Positions 17,195 through 25,722 of a stretch of 64,000 nucleotides of DNA are shown here, one piece after another. The notes beneath the pieces are model-generated. The model saw nothing but the letters and a program-made list of their open reading frames with translations, was not told the DNA's origin and ran no database searches. This DNA comes from Phenylobacterium deserti. Its GTDB lineage: Bacteria; Pseudomonadota; Alphaproteobacteria; Caulobacterales; Caulobacteraceae. The number at the start of each line of letters is the position of its first letter. Within the stretch, counting starts at the first letter, position 1. The DNA lies in NCBI GenBank assembly GCA_943332615.1, contig CALQQB010000001.1, forward strand, positions 171,855-235,854, written 5' to 3'. The position numbers and the translations under genes were made by a program.

Positions 17195-18298
17195 ATGAAA
17201 AAGCAGACCCAGCCCCTGAAGCTTGAACGGCGGCTGAATTTCGGCCAGGCGCACGAAGAGGCGAGCCGCGGCGGGCTCGCCAAAGTCCTGGTGGAACCGG
17301 ACTGGGCATCGATCCCGGCGCAGGCTCGCGACGCCGAGGCGCTCGGCTACGACGTGCTTCTGTCGGCTGAGATTCCGAACGATCCCTTTTTCCCGCTGGT
17401 CATCGCCAGCCAGTCGCCGGGCTCGATCATCCTGGGCACCGGCATCGCCGTGGCCCTCGCGCGGAGCCCGGTCTCCATCGCCTACTCCGCCTGGGAGTTG
17501 CAGCGCATGAGCGGCGGCCGCTTCATGCTGGGGTTGGGGTCGCAGGTGAAGGCGCACATCACCCGCCGGTTCGCAATGCCGTGGTCTGGACCCGCCGAAC
17601 GCATGCGTGAGTACATCCAACTGGTGAAGGCCTGCTGGCGCACCTGGCAGACCGGAGCCCCGCTCAATTTCGAAGGCCAGATCTACCAGGTGAACCTGAT
17701 GCCGCCCGGCATGCAGTTGCCGCCTCAGGCGCATCCCGACATTCCGGTGCAGCTCGCCGCAGTCGGCGAGCTCATGCTGCGGGTCGCTGGCGAGGTGTGC
17801 GAGGGCGTGCGCCTGCACGACTTCTGCTCTCGCAAGTACATCGACCAGGTGGCGTTTCCGAACCTCGCGGCGGGGTTCGCCACATCGGGGCGACCCGAGG
17901 CGGCCTGGAACGCCTTCCAGATCACCGGCGGTGGCATGATCGCCACCGCGGCGACTCCGGACGAGCTTGAGCGGGAAGTCGTGGACCTTCGAAAACGACT
18001 CGCCTTCTACGCCTCGACTCCGGCCTATCGAGTCCAGATGGATCTCGAGGGATTTGGGGATCAAGCGGAGCAGCTGACGGACATGTCGAAACAGGGTCGC
18101 TGGGACGACATGCTGGAAGTGTTCACCGAGGAGATGGCGCATCGATACGCCGCCATCGGAACGCACGATGTCATCGTCGATCGGATCAAGACGCATTTCG
18201 CAGACCTGAGCGCCGTGCAGTTCTCGATGCCGCTGCGCGACGACCGAGAGCGCGGCGTCCTGCGCGAGCTCATTCAGGATCTGAAGGCGGGGCGCTAG
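17195..18298 (+). CDS. LLM-class F420-dependent oxidoreductase
   Basis: A luciferase-like TIM-barrel protein of 367 residues. The ATG at 17195 has AGGA 8 bases upstream. Segments EALGYDVLLSAE, ILGTGIAVALARSPVSIAYSAWELQRMSGGRFMLGLGSQ and the later GPAERMREYIQ belong to the LLM family; the closest remembered group is the F420-dependent TIGR03617 (MSMEG_2256) type. These enzymes transfer hydride between reduced F420 and a substrate. The assignment to F420 instead of FMN rests on this resemblance and on the F420 operon in the same window at 26.5-31.9 kb. The 3' end overlaps the convergent ketopantoate-reductase-like gene by four bases. Confidence 0.85.
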   Translation: MKKQTQPLKLERRLNFGQAHEEASRGGLAKVLVEPDWASIPAQARDAEALGYDVLLSAEIPNDPFFPLVIASQSPGSIILGTGIAVALARSPVSIAYSAWELQRMSGGRFMLGLGSQVKAHITRRFAMPWSGPAERMREYIQLVKACWRTWQTGAPLNFEGQIYQVNLMPPGMQLPPQAHPDIPVQLAAVGELMLRVAGEVCEGVRLHDFCSRKYIDQVAFPNLAAGFATSGRPEAAWNAFQITGGGMIATAATPDELEREVVDLRKRLAFYASTPAYRVQMDLEGFGDQAEQLTDMSKQGRWDDMLEVFTEEMAHRYAAIGTHDVIVDRIKTHFADLSAVQFSMPLRDDRERGVLRELIQDLKAGR

Positions 18299-19335
18299 GC
18301 GGCTGTCGCAGCCCGCGGCCGTGATCCCTCGCGCGCGGATGTCTGGTTGTGCAGATCGATCCCGGCCAAGAGTGCATAGAGCGCATTGAGGGTCGGGGTC
18401 GGAACGCGCGCCTCGCGCCCGAACTGCTGCACCTGGCCGATGATCGCCTCGATCTCCAGAGAGCGCCCGAGAAGGACGTCCGTCAGCATGGAGGGTCTGA
18501 TAGCCGCGCTGCTGCCTTTGGGACTTCCGTTGACCAAGCCGCCTGAGTCTATGACGTCCCGCGCGCTGGTGGGCGGCAGGGTCCAGCCCTTGGCTCTGGC
18601 CACTTGGACGACCTCATCCGTCGCGGTCTGCGCGAGGTCAGCCAGAGGGGGAATCGCGTCGAACTCGTGGGCGGCCAGGCGGGTGAGGGCACAGAGCGCG
18701 TTGAACGGTGCGTTTCGAAGCAACTTCTTCCAGACGTGCAGGCGAAGATCGCCGCTGACTTCCGCCTGCAGCCCAGCCTGGCTGAGAACAGCGGCGGTGC
18801 GCGCCACACGCGCCGAGGCCAAGCCGTCGGGTTCGCCCAAGACCCATCGATTATTCCCGAGGTGGGTCACTGTGCCGGGCGCGGTGATCGAATTTGCCGA
18901 ATAGACCACGCAGCCGACGGCCCGCTGCGGTCCCAACTCGTTCCACAGTCGACCGTCCGGATCGAGACGAGGAAGACTTCCCCCCTCCGCGGCGAGGCCG
19001 TAATTCCACCACCAGGGGATGCCATTGACCACGAAGACGGCGTGTCCGTCAGGCTTCAATAGGCCGCAGATATTGGCGGCGGCGGCAGGCAGCGATTGCG
19101 CCTTCAGGGTGACGAAGACGATGTCCTGATGGGGAAGCCTTGTGGCGTCTTCTTCGGCCGCATCGAGCCGGACGACGCGCTCGGCCGCCTCAGTGACGAG
19201 GCGGACCCCGTCTCGGCGGATCGCCGCGAGATGGTCTCCTCGGCCCACCGCTGAGACCTCGATGCCTCCGGTTCCTGCCAGGTTTGCGGCTAGGTAGCTG
19301 CCAATCCCGCCCGCCCCGAACACGCAAACCTTCAT
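18295..19335 (-). CDS. Ketopantoate reductase (PanE/ApbA)-family protein
   Basis: An intact 346-residue NAD(P)-dependent reductase. The dinucleotide loop is GAGGIGSYLAANL at residues 7-19. The catalytic Lys is probably the one in VWKKLLRNAPFNALCALTR, and Glu/Ser residues of the C-terminal domain (KPSS region and RPSMLTDVLLGRSLEIEAIIGQV) are conserved. True PanE makes pantoate for CoA. Here, two copies sit among catabolic genes, so reduction of a related 2-keto acid is more likely. It is the undamaged paralog of the frameshifted gene at 3307-4301. Confidence 0.85.
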   Translation of the reverse strand: MKVCVFGAGGIGSYLAANLAGTGGIEVSAVGRGDHLAAIRRDGVRLVTEAAERVVRLDAAEEDATRLPHQDIVFVTLKAQSLPAAAANICGLLKPDGHAVFVVNGIPWWWNYGLAAEGGSLPRLDPDGRLWNELGPQRAVGCVVYSANSITAPGTVTHLGNNRWVLGEPDGLASARVARTAAVLSQAGLQAEVSGDLRLHVWKKLLRNAPFNALCALTRLAAHEFDAIPPLADLAQTATDEVVQVARAKGWTLPPTSARDVIDSGGLVNGSPKGSSAAIRPSMLTDVLLGRSLEIEAIIGQVQQFGREARVPTPTLNALYALLAGIDLHNQTSAREGSRPRAATAA

Positions 19336-19412
19336 GGGCGAGCCCCCCTGCTGCGTGTCCTCAGACCTGAACGCGCGTCTGCCGATCTAGCGGCCTCAGA
19401 CGCCTTCGCCTC

Positions 19413-19427
19413 ATCGGAAATTCCGAT
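19413..19427. promoter_or_regulatory. 15-bp perfect palindrome with LysR-box form
   Basis: ATCGGAA-A-TTCCGAT is a perfect palindrome in the divergent spacer between the ketopantoate-reductase-like gene and the GlcG-like gene. It contains TCGGAAATTCCGA, a T-N11-A LysR-type site. A related site lies at 21028-21046 beside the LysR gene at 20000-20935. Confidence 0.55.
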
Positions 19428-19546
19428 CCCCCCAGCCCGAAATCCAATAGGCCCTCAGACGCGAGAAGCGCCTAGGCACCCGCCTACCGATCGCTGCGAC
19501 ACCAGGGCTTCCCTCTCCTCGCCGAGCTGATCGAAGGGACCTGAGT

Positions 19547-19972
19547 ATGAGCATCACTCTCGAGCAGGCCAACACGGTCATATCAGCCGCGTTCAGTGAG
19601 GGCGCGGAACTTGGCCTCAAGCCGTTGAGCGTCGCGGTGCTGGATGCCGGCGGGCATTTGGTCGCGTTTCAGCGGCAGTGTGGAGCCTCGACACTGCGGC
19701 CGCAGATCGCCTGCGGGAAGGCGGGCGGCGCGCTGGCTCTGGGCATGTCGAGCCGTAAGGTCGCCGACATGGCGGCGGAGCGTGCAGTCTTCGTCAGCGC
19801 GCTGGGCCAGCTGGCGCCGCATGGCGTGGTGCCGGCGGCCGGCGGCGTGATCGTCGTTGGCGCAGCGTGCGAGACACTGGGCGCGGTCGGCGTCACCGGC
19901 GACACGAGCGACAACGATGAGCGCTGCGCCTTGGCCGGGATCTCCGCGGCCGGCCTTCGGGCCGAGGCGTGA
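19547..19972 (+). CDS. GlcG/HbpS-family heme-binding-like protein
   Basis: A 141-residue protein of the GlcG/HbpS (DUF336) family with no signal peptide. Diagnostic segments are SVAVLDAGGHLVAFQRQ near residues 28-44, the central LRPQIACGKAGGALALG, and GGVIVVGAACETLGAVGVTGDTSDND at the C-terminus. Family members are found next to oxidative or catabolic enzymes and can bind heme or act as accessory proteins; the exact job is unknown. The start has an AAGGGA ribosome site. Confidence 0.85.
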   Translation: MSITLEQANTVISAAFSEGAELGLKPLSVAVLDAGGHLVAFQRQCGASTLRPQIACGKAGGALALGMSSRKVADMAAERAVFVSALGQLAPHGVVPAAGGVIVVGAACETLGAVGVTGDTSDNDERCALAGISAAGLRAEA

Positions 19973-19999
19973 GAACCCTCCGCCGCTAGCCGGCCGGGA

Positions 20000-20935
20000 T
20001 CACCGGCAGGACCTCAGGACTTCCTGGACGAAGGCCTCCAGCACTGGTCGAGGCGTCTCTCCATCGCGGAACGCGATCATTTGCATGACCGGCAGGGACA
20101 GGGCCTCGCCGGGGACCTTGCGCAGATGCGGATGGTTCGATGTCCTGCCCAGCTCTTCGGGCAGGAGCGCCGCATAGGGCATGATCCTCAGTAGCTCGAT
20201 GGCCGCCGTCGGCGGACTTATTTCCAGGTAGGAATCAGGCGGCGCAGACCCTTGCGAGAAGAACCACTCGTCGAGCAGGCCGCGGGCGAAGGACTGTTTC
20301 TGCGGCAGGATCCATGACAGAGCGCGCAGGGCCTGGGGCGTCGGCGTCCACTCCGACGGCAATTCGAGCGTCGATGACAGGAACACCCGGTAGGAGTCCG
20401 GCGCGAGCGGATGAATGGTGATGCTCGCCTTGCCTTGCTCCGCGACGAAGGCGGCGTGGTTGATGGCGATCACGGCGTCGATCTCGCCCTCCAGCAGGGC
20501 GAGCGCGGACTCTGAAAGGCTGAGCTCGCGCATCGTCAGCAGGACCCGGGGATTCGCCTCGACGAAACGGTGTATCGCCGCAGGCAGGTTGCCGTAGATC
20601 GCCGGCGGGACGAATCCGACTCGAAGGACTTCACGAACCGGTGCGTCGTCGGAGGTCTCCGTAATGGCCAGGAGAAGTTCCTGAATGGCGGACCCAGCGC
20701 GGCTCGCGACTCGCTTGCCCTGCTCAGTCAGCACGATGCCTTTGGAGCTCCCAACGAAGAGCTGCAGGGAGAACGCGCGCTCGAGGCTCTTCAACATTTC
20801 GGTCGCGGCCGGCTGCGAGAGATTCAGCTGACGGGCAGCCTCGGAAATGCTGCCGAGCTCTGCGGCAAAGGCGAACAACTGCAGTTGCCGCACGCGGACG
20901 GCGGTCAGCTTGAACGGGATCTGCCCTCCCTTCAT
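20000..20935 (-). CDS. LysR-family transcriptional regulator
   Basis: A 311-residue regulator. The N-terminal HTH is readable as VRQLQLFAFAAELGSISEAARQLNLSQPAATEMLKSLERAFSLQLF, followed by the two-lobed ligand-binding domain (VREVLRVGFVPPAIYGNLPAAI). It is divergent from the propeller-IOR-aldolase operon at 21095, a standard LysR arrangement, and a T-N11-A palindrome lies in the 159-bp spacer. It probably controls that operon and may also act at 19413. Confidence 0.9.
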   Translation of the reverse strand: MKGGQIPFKLTAVRVRQLQLFAFAAELGSISEAARQLNLSQPAATEMLKSLERAFSLQLFVGSSKGIVLTEQGKRVASRAGSAIQELLLAITETSDDAPVREVLRVGFVPPAIYGNLPAAIHRFVEANPRVLLTMRELSLSESALALLEGEIDAVIAINHAAFVAEQGKASITIHPLAPDSYRVFLSSTLELPSEWTPTPQALRALSWILPQKQSFARGLLDEWFFSQGSAPPDSYLEISPPTAAIELLRIMPYAALLPEELGRTSNHPHLRKVPGEALSLPVMQMIAFRDGETPRPVLEAFVQEVLRSCR

Positions 20936-21027
20936 AGCGCCGACAAGTTCCTATTTGCTCCGGGAGGCAGGTGTCCTGAGACCAGGGCGAAACGCGCGCG
21001 ATTAGTCCATCGGATTTGCCGTTAGGG

Positions 21028-21046
21028 CCATCCAAATCTCGGATGG
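21028..21046. promoter_or_regulatory. Inverted repeat, likely LysR operator
   Basis: CCATCC-N7-GGATGG with TCC-N7-GGA at its core, a T-N11-A site, lies in the spacer between the LysR gene and the propeller gene. Of the central 15 bases, 10 match the palindrome at 19413 by hand count. Confidence 0.55.
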
Positions 21047-21094
21047 GACACGGCCGATGCCGTCTGCGAGTCTGAGCGCCTGCGGGAGGGCCAG

Positions 21095-22096
21095 ATGACG
21101 AGCGGAGACGGGTCGACCCAGGAAGCCTTGCTGGGAGCGGGGGAGTGGACCTACCGCATGACCCACCATTGGGCGAAGCTGCCCGACGGTTGGACCATGG
21201 GGGCCGATATTGCAGGCGTCGCGGTGGACGACCGCGACAATGTCTACGCCTTCGCGCGCGGCGCCGAGCACCCGATGATGGTTTTCGACCGCGAAGGCAA
21301 TTTCCTTCGGTCGTGGGGCGAAGGCGGCATGTTTGTGCGGCCGCACGCGGTGTCGTTCGGCGCCGACGGATGCATCTACTGTACGGACGATGGCAGCCAC
21401 ACGGTTCGGAAATTCTCGACCGAGGGCAAGCTGCTTCTCGAGATCGGCATTCCCGGAATCCCAGCTCCCATCTACTCGGGCAAGCCGTTCCATCGCTGCA
21501 CACACACGGCCCTGTCGCCGCAGGGGGACATCTTCGTCTCCGATGGCTACGGCAACGCCCGCATTCACAAGTTCTCGCCGGACGGCCGGCTCATCAAGTC
21601 CTGGGGCGACTTCGGCACCGGCAAGGGCGAATTCAACCTGCCCCACAACATCACCACCGATCCGGACGGCTGGGTCTATGTCGCCGATCGGGAAAACAAC
21701 CGCGTACAGGTCTTTGACGAGCACGGACGCTTCGAAACCTATTGGCACGAACTCCACCGGCCCTGCGGAATGTGCACCGAGGCGAAGAGCAAGCCCCTCA
21801 CGTTCATCGCCGAGGCCGGACCCCAACTCTACTCGAATATCGGGTTCCCCAGGATCGGCCCTCGGGTCAGCATCGTCGATCACCGCGGCGAGCTCGTGGC
21901 GCGCTTGGGGGACAACGGCCTCGGACTCGCCACCAACCAGTTCCTGGCCCCGCACGGCATCGCGATCGACTCGAGGCGCGACATCTACGTCGCCGAGCTC
22001 GATGGGATGGGCTGGAAATTCTACTACCCCGATCAGCCTGCGCCGTCGCCCATGCCCAGCCTGCGCAAGCTGGTCCGCGTGCCCCCGGGAAGCTGA
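21095..22096 (+). CDS. NHL-repeat six-bladed beta-propeller protein, cytoplasmic
   Basis: A 333-residue propeller, close paralog of 4326-5312, with the same blade pattern (FDREGNFLRSWG, RPHAVSFGADG, SDGYGNARIHKFSPDG, VADRENNRVQVFDEHG) and the same HRPCGMCTEAK segment. No signal peptide is present. It is the first gene of a + strand operon, 112 bp before the large 2-oxoacid oxidoreductase and upstream of an aldolase. The NHL fold is used by lyases and lactonases; the pairing with a class II aldolase is repeated in the two cassettes. Confidence 0.85.
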   Translation: MTSGDGSTQEALLGAGEWTYRMTHHWAKLPDGWTMGADIAGVAVDDRDNVYAFARGAEHPMMVFDREGNFLRSWGEGGMFVRPHAVSFGADGCIYCTDDGSHTVRKFSTEGKLLLEIGIPGIPAPIYSGKPFHRCTHTALSPQGDIFVSDGYGNARIHKFSPDGRLIKSWGDFGTGKGEFNLPHNITTDPDGWVYVADRENNRVQVFDEHGRFETYWHELHRPCGMCTEAKSKPLTFIAEAGPQLYSNIGFPRIGPRVSIVDHRGELVARLGDNGLGLATNQFLAPHGIAIDSRRDIYVAELDGMGWKFYYPDQPAPSPMPSLRKLVRVPPGS

Positions 22097-22207
22097 TCAT
22101 GAGGCGGCTCATCAGAGCGGCGCATGACCGGCCGCAACAAACATAATGCCTCCTCACCCAGCCCGGTTGGTACCGTTCGCGGCGCTCAAGTCGCTGGCAG
22201 AGGCTGC

Positions 22208-25200
22208 ATGGATTTGAACATGACCGTGCAATTGAACGACCGCTACACCAAGCGGGACGGCTGGGTCGTCATTACCGGCGTGCAGGCTCTTGTACGGCTG
22301 ACTCTCCTGCAGGCGGAACGCGACCAGGCTGCGGGCCTCCGCACCAGCGGGTTCGTGAGCGGCTACCGCGGCTCCCCACTTGGAACACTGGACATGGCGT
22401 TCGCTTCCGCCGCGCCACTTCCGGCCGACCACGGCATCCACGTGATGCCGGCGGTGAACGAAGAACTCGCCGCGACGGCGATTGCCGGCTCCCAGCAATT
22501 GGAGCAGTCACCGGGCGCGAAGGTCGAGGGTGTCTTCGCCCTTTGGTACGCGAAGGGGCCGGGCGTCGACCGGGCCGCAGACGCCATCCGTCACGGCAAC
22601 GCCCAGGGCTCGTCCAGGTTCGGTGGCGTGGTGCTGGCGGTGGGTGACGACCACGCCGCCAAGTCGTCGTCCCTGGCGTGCTACACCGACGACACCCTGG
22701 TGAGCTTGCGGGCCCCGATTCTGTATCCGTCAGATCCGCGCGAGATCGTCGTCTTCGGCCTGCACGCCTTTGCCGCCTCGCGCCTCAGCGGGTCGTGGCT
22801 CGCACTCAAGGTCGTCAACGAGATCGCCGATTCCACGCGGGCGGTCATGGCCGACGAACTCAAGATGGAGAGCCTCGCCCCGGACATCGCCGTCCCTCCG
22901 GGCGGTCTCAGCAACCGCTGGCCGATCATGCCCCTCGAGCAGGAGGCCCTGCAGCTCAACCATCGGCTTCCCGCGGTGCAGGCCTACGTTCGCGAGAACG
23001 GGCTTGACCGGATCGTGCGGAAGACGTCGGGCGCCCGCCTCGGGATCGTGGCGGCCGGAAAGTCCTGGATGGACCTGGTCGAGGCTCTGCGCCTGCTGGG
23101 CCTGGATGAGCCCCGCCAGCGGGAATTGGGCCTGGCCCTCTACAAGCCGGCTCTGATCTGGCCCCTCGAGCCTCAGCGCCTCAAGGAGTTTGCAGCGGGG
23201 CTGGAAACCCTCGTGGTCATCGAGGAGAAGACAGGGCTAGTCGAAAGCCAGATCAAGTCTACCCTCTACGGTCAGCCGAACGCCCCGGCGGTCTTCGGCA
23301 AGCGCAGGGCCGACGGCGCGGTCATGTTCCCGCAGACTGCCGACTTGAACCCCGAACGGATCGCGGCGGAACTGGGAGACCTGCTCGTGGCCCGCGGCGT
23401 GGATGTCGAGGATCGCCTGGCGCGCGTGAAGCGCGGGTTGTCGACCCAGGTCGAGTTCGCCCTGCCGCCGGTGATCCGCAAGCCGTTCTTCTGCTCCGGA
23501 TGTCCGCACAATCGCTCAACGGTGTTGCCGCAGGGCAGCCGGGCTACGGGCGGGATCGGCTGTCACGGCCTCGCCGCCTGGAACCGTTCCGACACCACTA
23601 CTTTCGCGCAGATGGGAGGCGAAGGTGTGCACTGGGTGGGTCTGGCGCCGTTCACGGACGAGAAGCACATGTTCGCCAATCTGGGCGACGGCACGTACTT
23701 CCATTCCGGCATTCTGGCGATCCGCCAGGCGGTCGCGGCCCAGGTAAATCTCACCTACAAGATCCTCTACAACGGCGCGATCGCCATGACCGGCGGCCAG
23801 CAGGTCGATGGCGAACTCTCCGTTCGGCAACTGATCGAGCAGTTGCGGGCCGAGGGTGTGAAGACTGTTGTCCTGTCCACTGACGACCCGTCCCGCTACC
23901 CGGCCTCCGACCCTGTGCGCCAGCTCGTCGATCGCGTGGAACATCGCGACGACCTCGACGCCTTGCAACGGGACTTGAGCAATCGTCCCGGCGTGAGTGT
24001 CATCGTTTACGAGCAGATGTGCGCCAACGAGAAGCGCCGCCTGCGCAAGCGGGGCCGGATGGCCGAGCCGGAACGGCGCGTGTTCATCAACGACCTCGTG
24101 TGCGAGGGGTGCGGTGACTGTTCGGCCAAGTCCAACTGCCTCTCGGTCGAACCCCTCCAGACCGAATTCGGGACCAAGCGGCGGATCAACCAATCCAGCT
24201 GTAACAAGGACTACAGTTGCCTGTCCGGCTTCTGCCCGAGTTTCGTGACCGTGGAAGGCGGTCGGGTCCGTAGGGCCTCACCGTCCGCGGTCCTGGGTCA
24301 GGAGAGCCTCCCGGCGCCCGTCGCGGCGACCGCCGTCCACCAGAGGGTTCTGGTGGCCGGTGTTGGAGGTACGGGGGTGGTCACAATTGGGGCCCTCCTG
24401 ACGATGGCCGGCCATATGGCGGGCCACCGCATCGGGGTGCTGGACCAGCTCGGCGGCGCCCAGAAGGGCGGCGCTGTCACGAGCCACATCCACCTTGGCG
24501 GCGAGGAAGCCTCAGCGTTGCGCATTCCGGCCGGAGAGGCCGACCTCGTGATTGTCTGCGACCAGGTGGTCGGCAACGTGCGGGACGTCATCTCCGCCTT
24601 GGACCCCGGCCGTACCTTCGTCCTGTCGAACGCCGACGTCTCGATCACCGGGGACTTCACGCAAAACCCGGCTGCGGCGCCTGACGCCACGCTCCTGGCT
24701 CGACGCCTGGCGTCGGTCGCGGGGGCGGGGCACTTTCATGCCTTCCCCTTCAGCCGGCTGGCCGAAAGGCTACTCGGAGACGCCATCGGTTCGAACCTGA
24801 TGATGGTGGGTTTTGCCTTCCAGAAGGGTTGGCTCTCGGTCGACCTCGAGGCTTTCCGCACCGCCGTGCAGCTGAACGGCGTGGGGATTGAAATGAACCT
24901 GCGCGCCTTCGAGTGGGGACGGCGGCTCGCCGTCGATTCTGATATGGTTTTCCGCGCGGCGGGCCTCGCCGACCCGGAGCCGGAGACGCTAGAGGCCATG
25001 CTGCAGCGCCGGGCGAGATTCCTCGCCGACTACCAGGATCAGGTCTATGCCGATCGCTTCATGGAACTCGTGGCTCGTATCCGGACTGCGGAAATAGCCG
25101 CCTGCACCGGCTCGGAATTGACCGAAGCCGTGGCGAAGTCGCTGTTCAAGCTGATGGCCTACAAGGACGAGTACGAAGTCGCGCGCCTCTATAGATCGGA

Positions 25201-25663
25201 TCACTTCCGCACGGCGCTGTCCCAGCAATTCGAGGGTGACTTCAAGCTGAGCTTCCACATGGCACCGCCGCTGGTCGCCCGGCGCGACAAGCGGTCCGGC
25301 GAGCTGCGCAAACAGCGCTTCGGCGCCTGGATGATGCCGGTCTTCGCCTTGCTTGCGAGGGCAAAGCGGCTGCGGGGCACGGTGCTGGATCCCTTCGGCT
25401 ACTCGGCCGAGCGGCGGATGGAGCGGGGGCTGGTCGCCGAGTATGCGACGCTGGTCGATACGATCATTGCGCGGCTTACCCCTGAAACGCGGGAGGCGCT
25501 TATCGAAGTCGCGGTCCTGCCAATGGCCATACGCGGCTACGGACACGTCAAGGAGAAGGCCGTCGCGGCGTACCGGAACGCCCTGGCCGACCGATTGAGC
25601 ACCCTGGATCGGGCGCCCTCCTCGGGCCGCGCGCTAAGGTTCCAACCCGCCGTCAACAGCTAA
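22208..25663 (+). CDS. Indolepyruvate ferredoxin oxidoreductase-family protein (fused alpha-beta type)
   Basis: A fusion protein of about 1151 residues; the ATG at 22208 has AGAGG upstream. The N-terminal third (GFVSGYRGSPLGTLDMAF) is the pyrimidine-domain part. The middle contains the thiamine diphosphate site (GGIGCHG, then LGDGTYFHSGILAIRQAV, and ILYNGAIAMTGGQQVDG). A cysteine cluster (CSGCPHN, then CEGCGDCSAKSNC, then SSCNKDYSCLSGFC) serves for iron-sulfur clusters. The C-terminal part is the gamma-domain (GVGGTGVVTIGALLTMAG). The enzyme oxidatively decarboxylates 2-oxo acids to acyl-CoA. In aerobic proteobacteria this large form usually handles aromatic or branched 2-oxo acids; the substrate here is not known. 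Confidence 0.9.
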   Translation: MDLNMTVQLNDRYTKRDGWVVITGVQALVRLTLLQAERDQAAGLRTSGFVSGYRGSPLGTLDMAFASAAPLPADHGIHVMPAVNEELAATAIAGSQQLEQSPGAKVEGVFALWYAKGPGVDRAADAIRHGNAQGSSRFGGVVLAVGDDHAAKSSSLACYTDDTLVSLRAPILYPSDPREIVVFGLHAFAASRLSGSWLALKVVNEIADSTRAVMADELKMESLAPDIAVPPGGLSNRWPIMPLEQEALQLNHRLPAVQAYVRENGLDRIVRKTSGARLGIVAAGKSWMDLVEALRLLGLDEPRQRELGLALYKPALIWPLEPQRLKEFAAGLETLVVIEEKTGLVESQIKSTLYGQPNAPAVFGKRRADGAVMFPQTADLNPERIAAELGDLLVARGVDVEDRLARVKRGLSTQVEFALPPVIRKPFFCSGCPHNRSTVLPQGSRATGGIGCHGLAAWNRSDTTTFAQMGGEGVHWVGLAPFTDEKHMFANLGDGTYFHSGILAIRQAVAAQVNLTYKILYNGAIAMTGGQQVDGELSVRQLIEQLRAEGVKTVVLSTDDPSRYPASDPVRQLVDRVEHRDDLDALQRDLSNRPGVSVIVYEQMCANEKRRLRKRGRMAEPERRVFINDLVCEGCGDCSAKSNCLSVEPLQTEFGTKRRINQSSCNKDYSCLSGFCPSFVTVEGGRVRRASPSAVLGQESLPAPVAATAVHQRVLVAGVGGTGVVTIGALLTMAGHMAGHRIGVLDQLGGAQKGGAVTSHIHLGGEEASALRIPAGEADLVIVCDQVVGNVRDVISALDPGRTFVLSNADVSITGDFTQNPAAAPDATLLARRLASVAGAGHFHAFPFSRLAERLLGDAIGSNLMMVGFAFQKGWLSVDLEAFRTAVQLNGVGIEMNLRAFEWGRRLAVDSDMVFRAAGLADPEPETLEAMLQRRARFLADYQDQVYADRFMELVARIRTAEIAACTGSELTEAVAKSLFKLMAYKDEYEVARLYRSDHFRTALSQQFEGDFKLSFHMAPPLVARRDKRSGELRKQRFGAWMMPVFALLARAKRLRGTVLDPFGYSAERRMERGLVAEYATLVDTIIARLTPETREALIEVAVLPMAIRGYGHVKEKAVAAYRNALADRLSTLDRAPSSGRALRFQPAVNS

Positions 25664-25665
25664 GC

Positions 25666-25683
25666 CGATCGCGACCGCGATCG
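25666..25683 (+). terminator. Short GC-rich hairpin after the oxidoreductase gene
   Basis: CGATCGCG-AC-CGCGATCG is an 8-bp perfect stem two bases after the stop codon and about 40 bp before the aldolase start. With no T-run, it may attenuate or stabilise transcript ends within the operon. Confidence 0.4.
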
Positions 25684-25722
25684 AGGGCCCCGCCGGGCTC
25701 TGAAGGCACAAGGGAGACCGTC

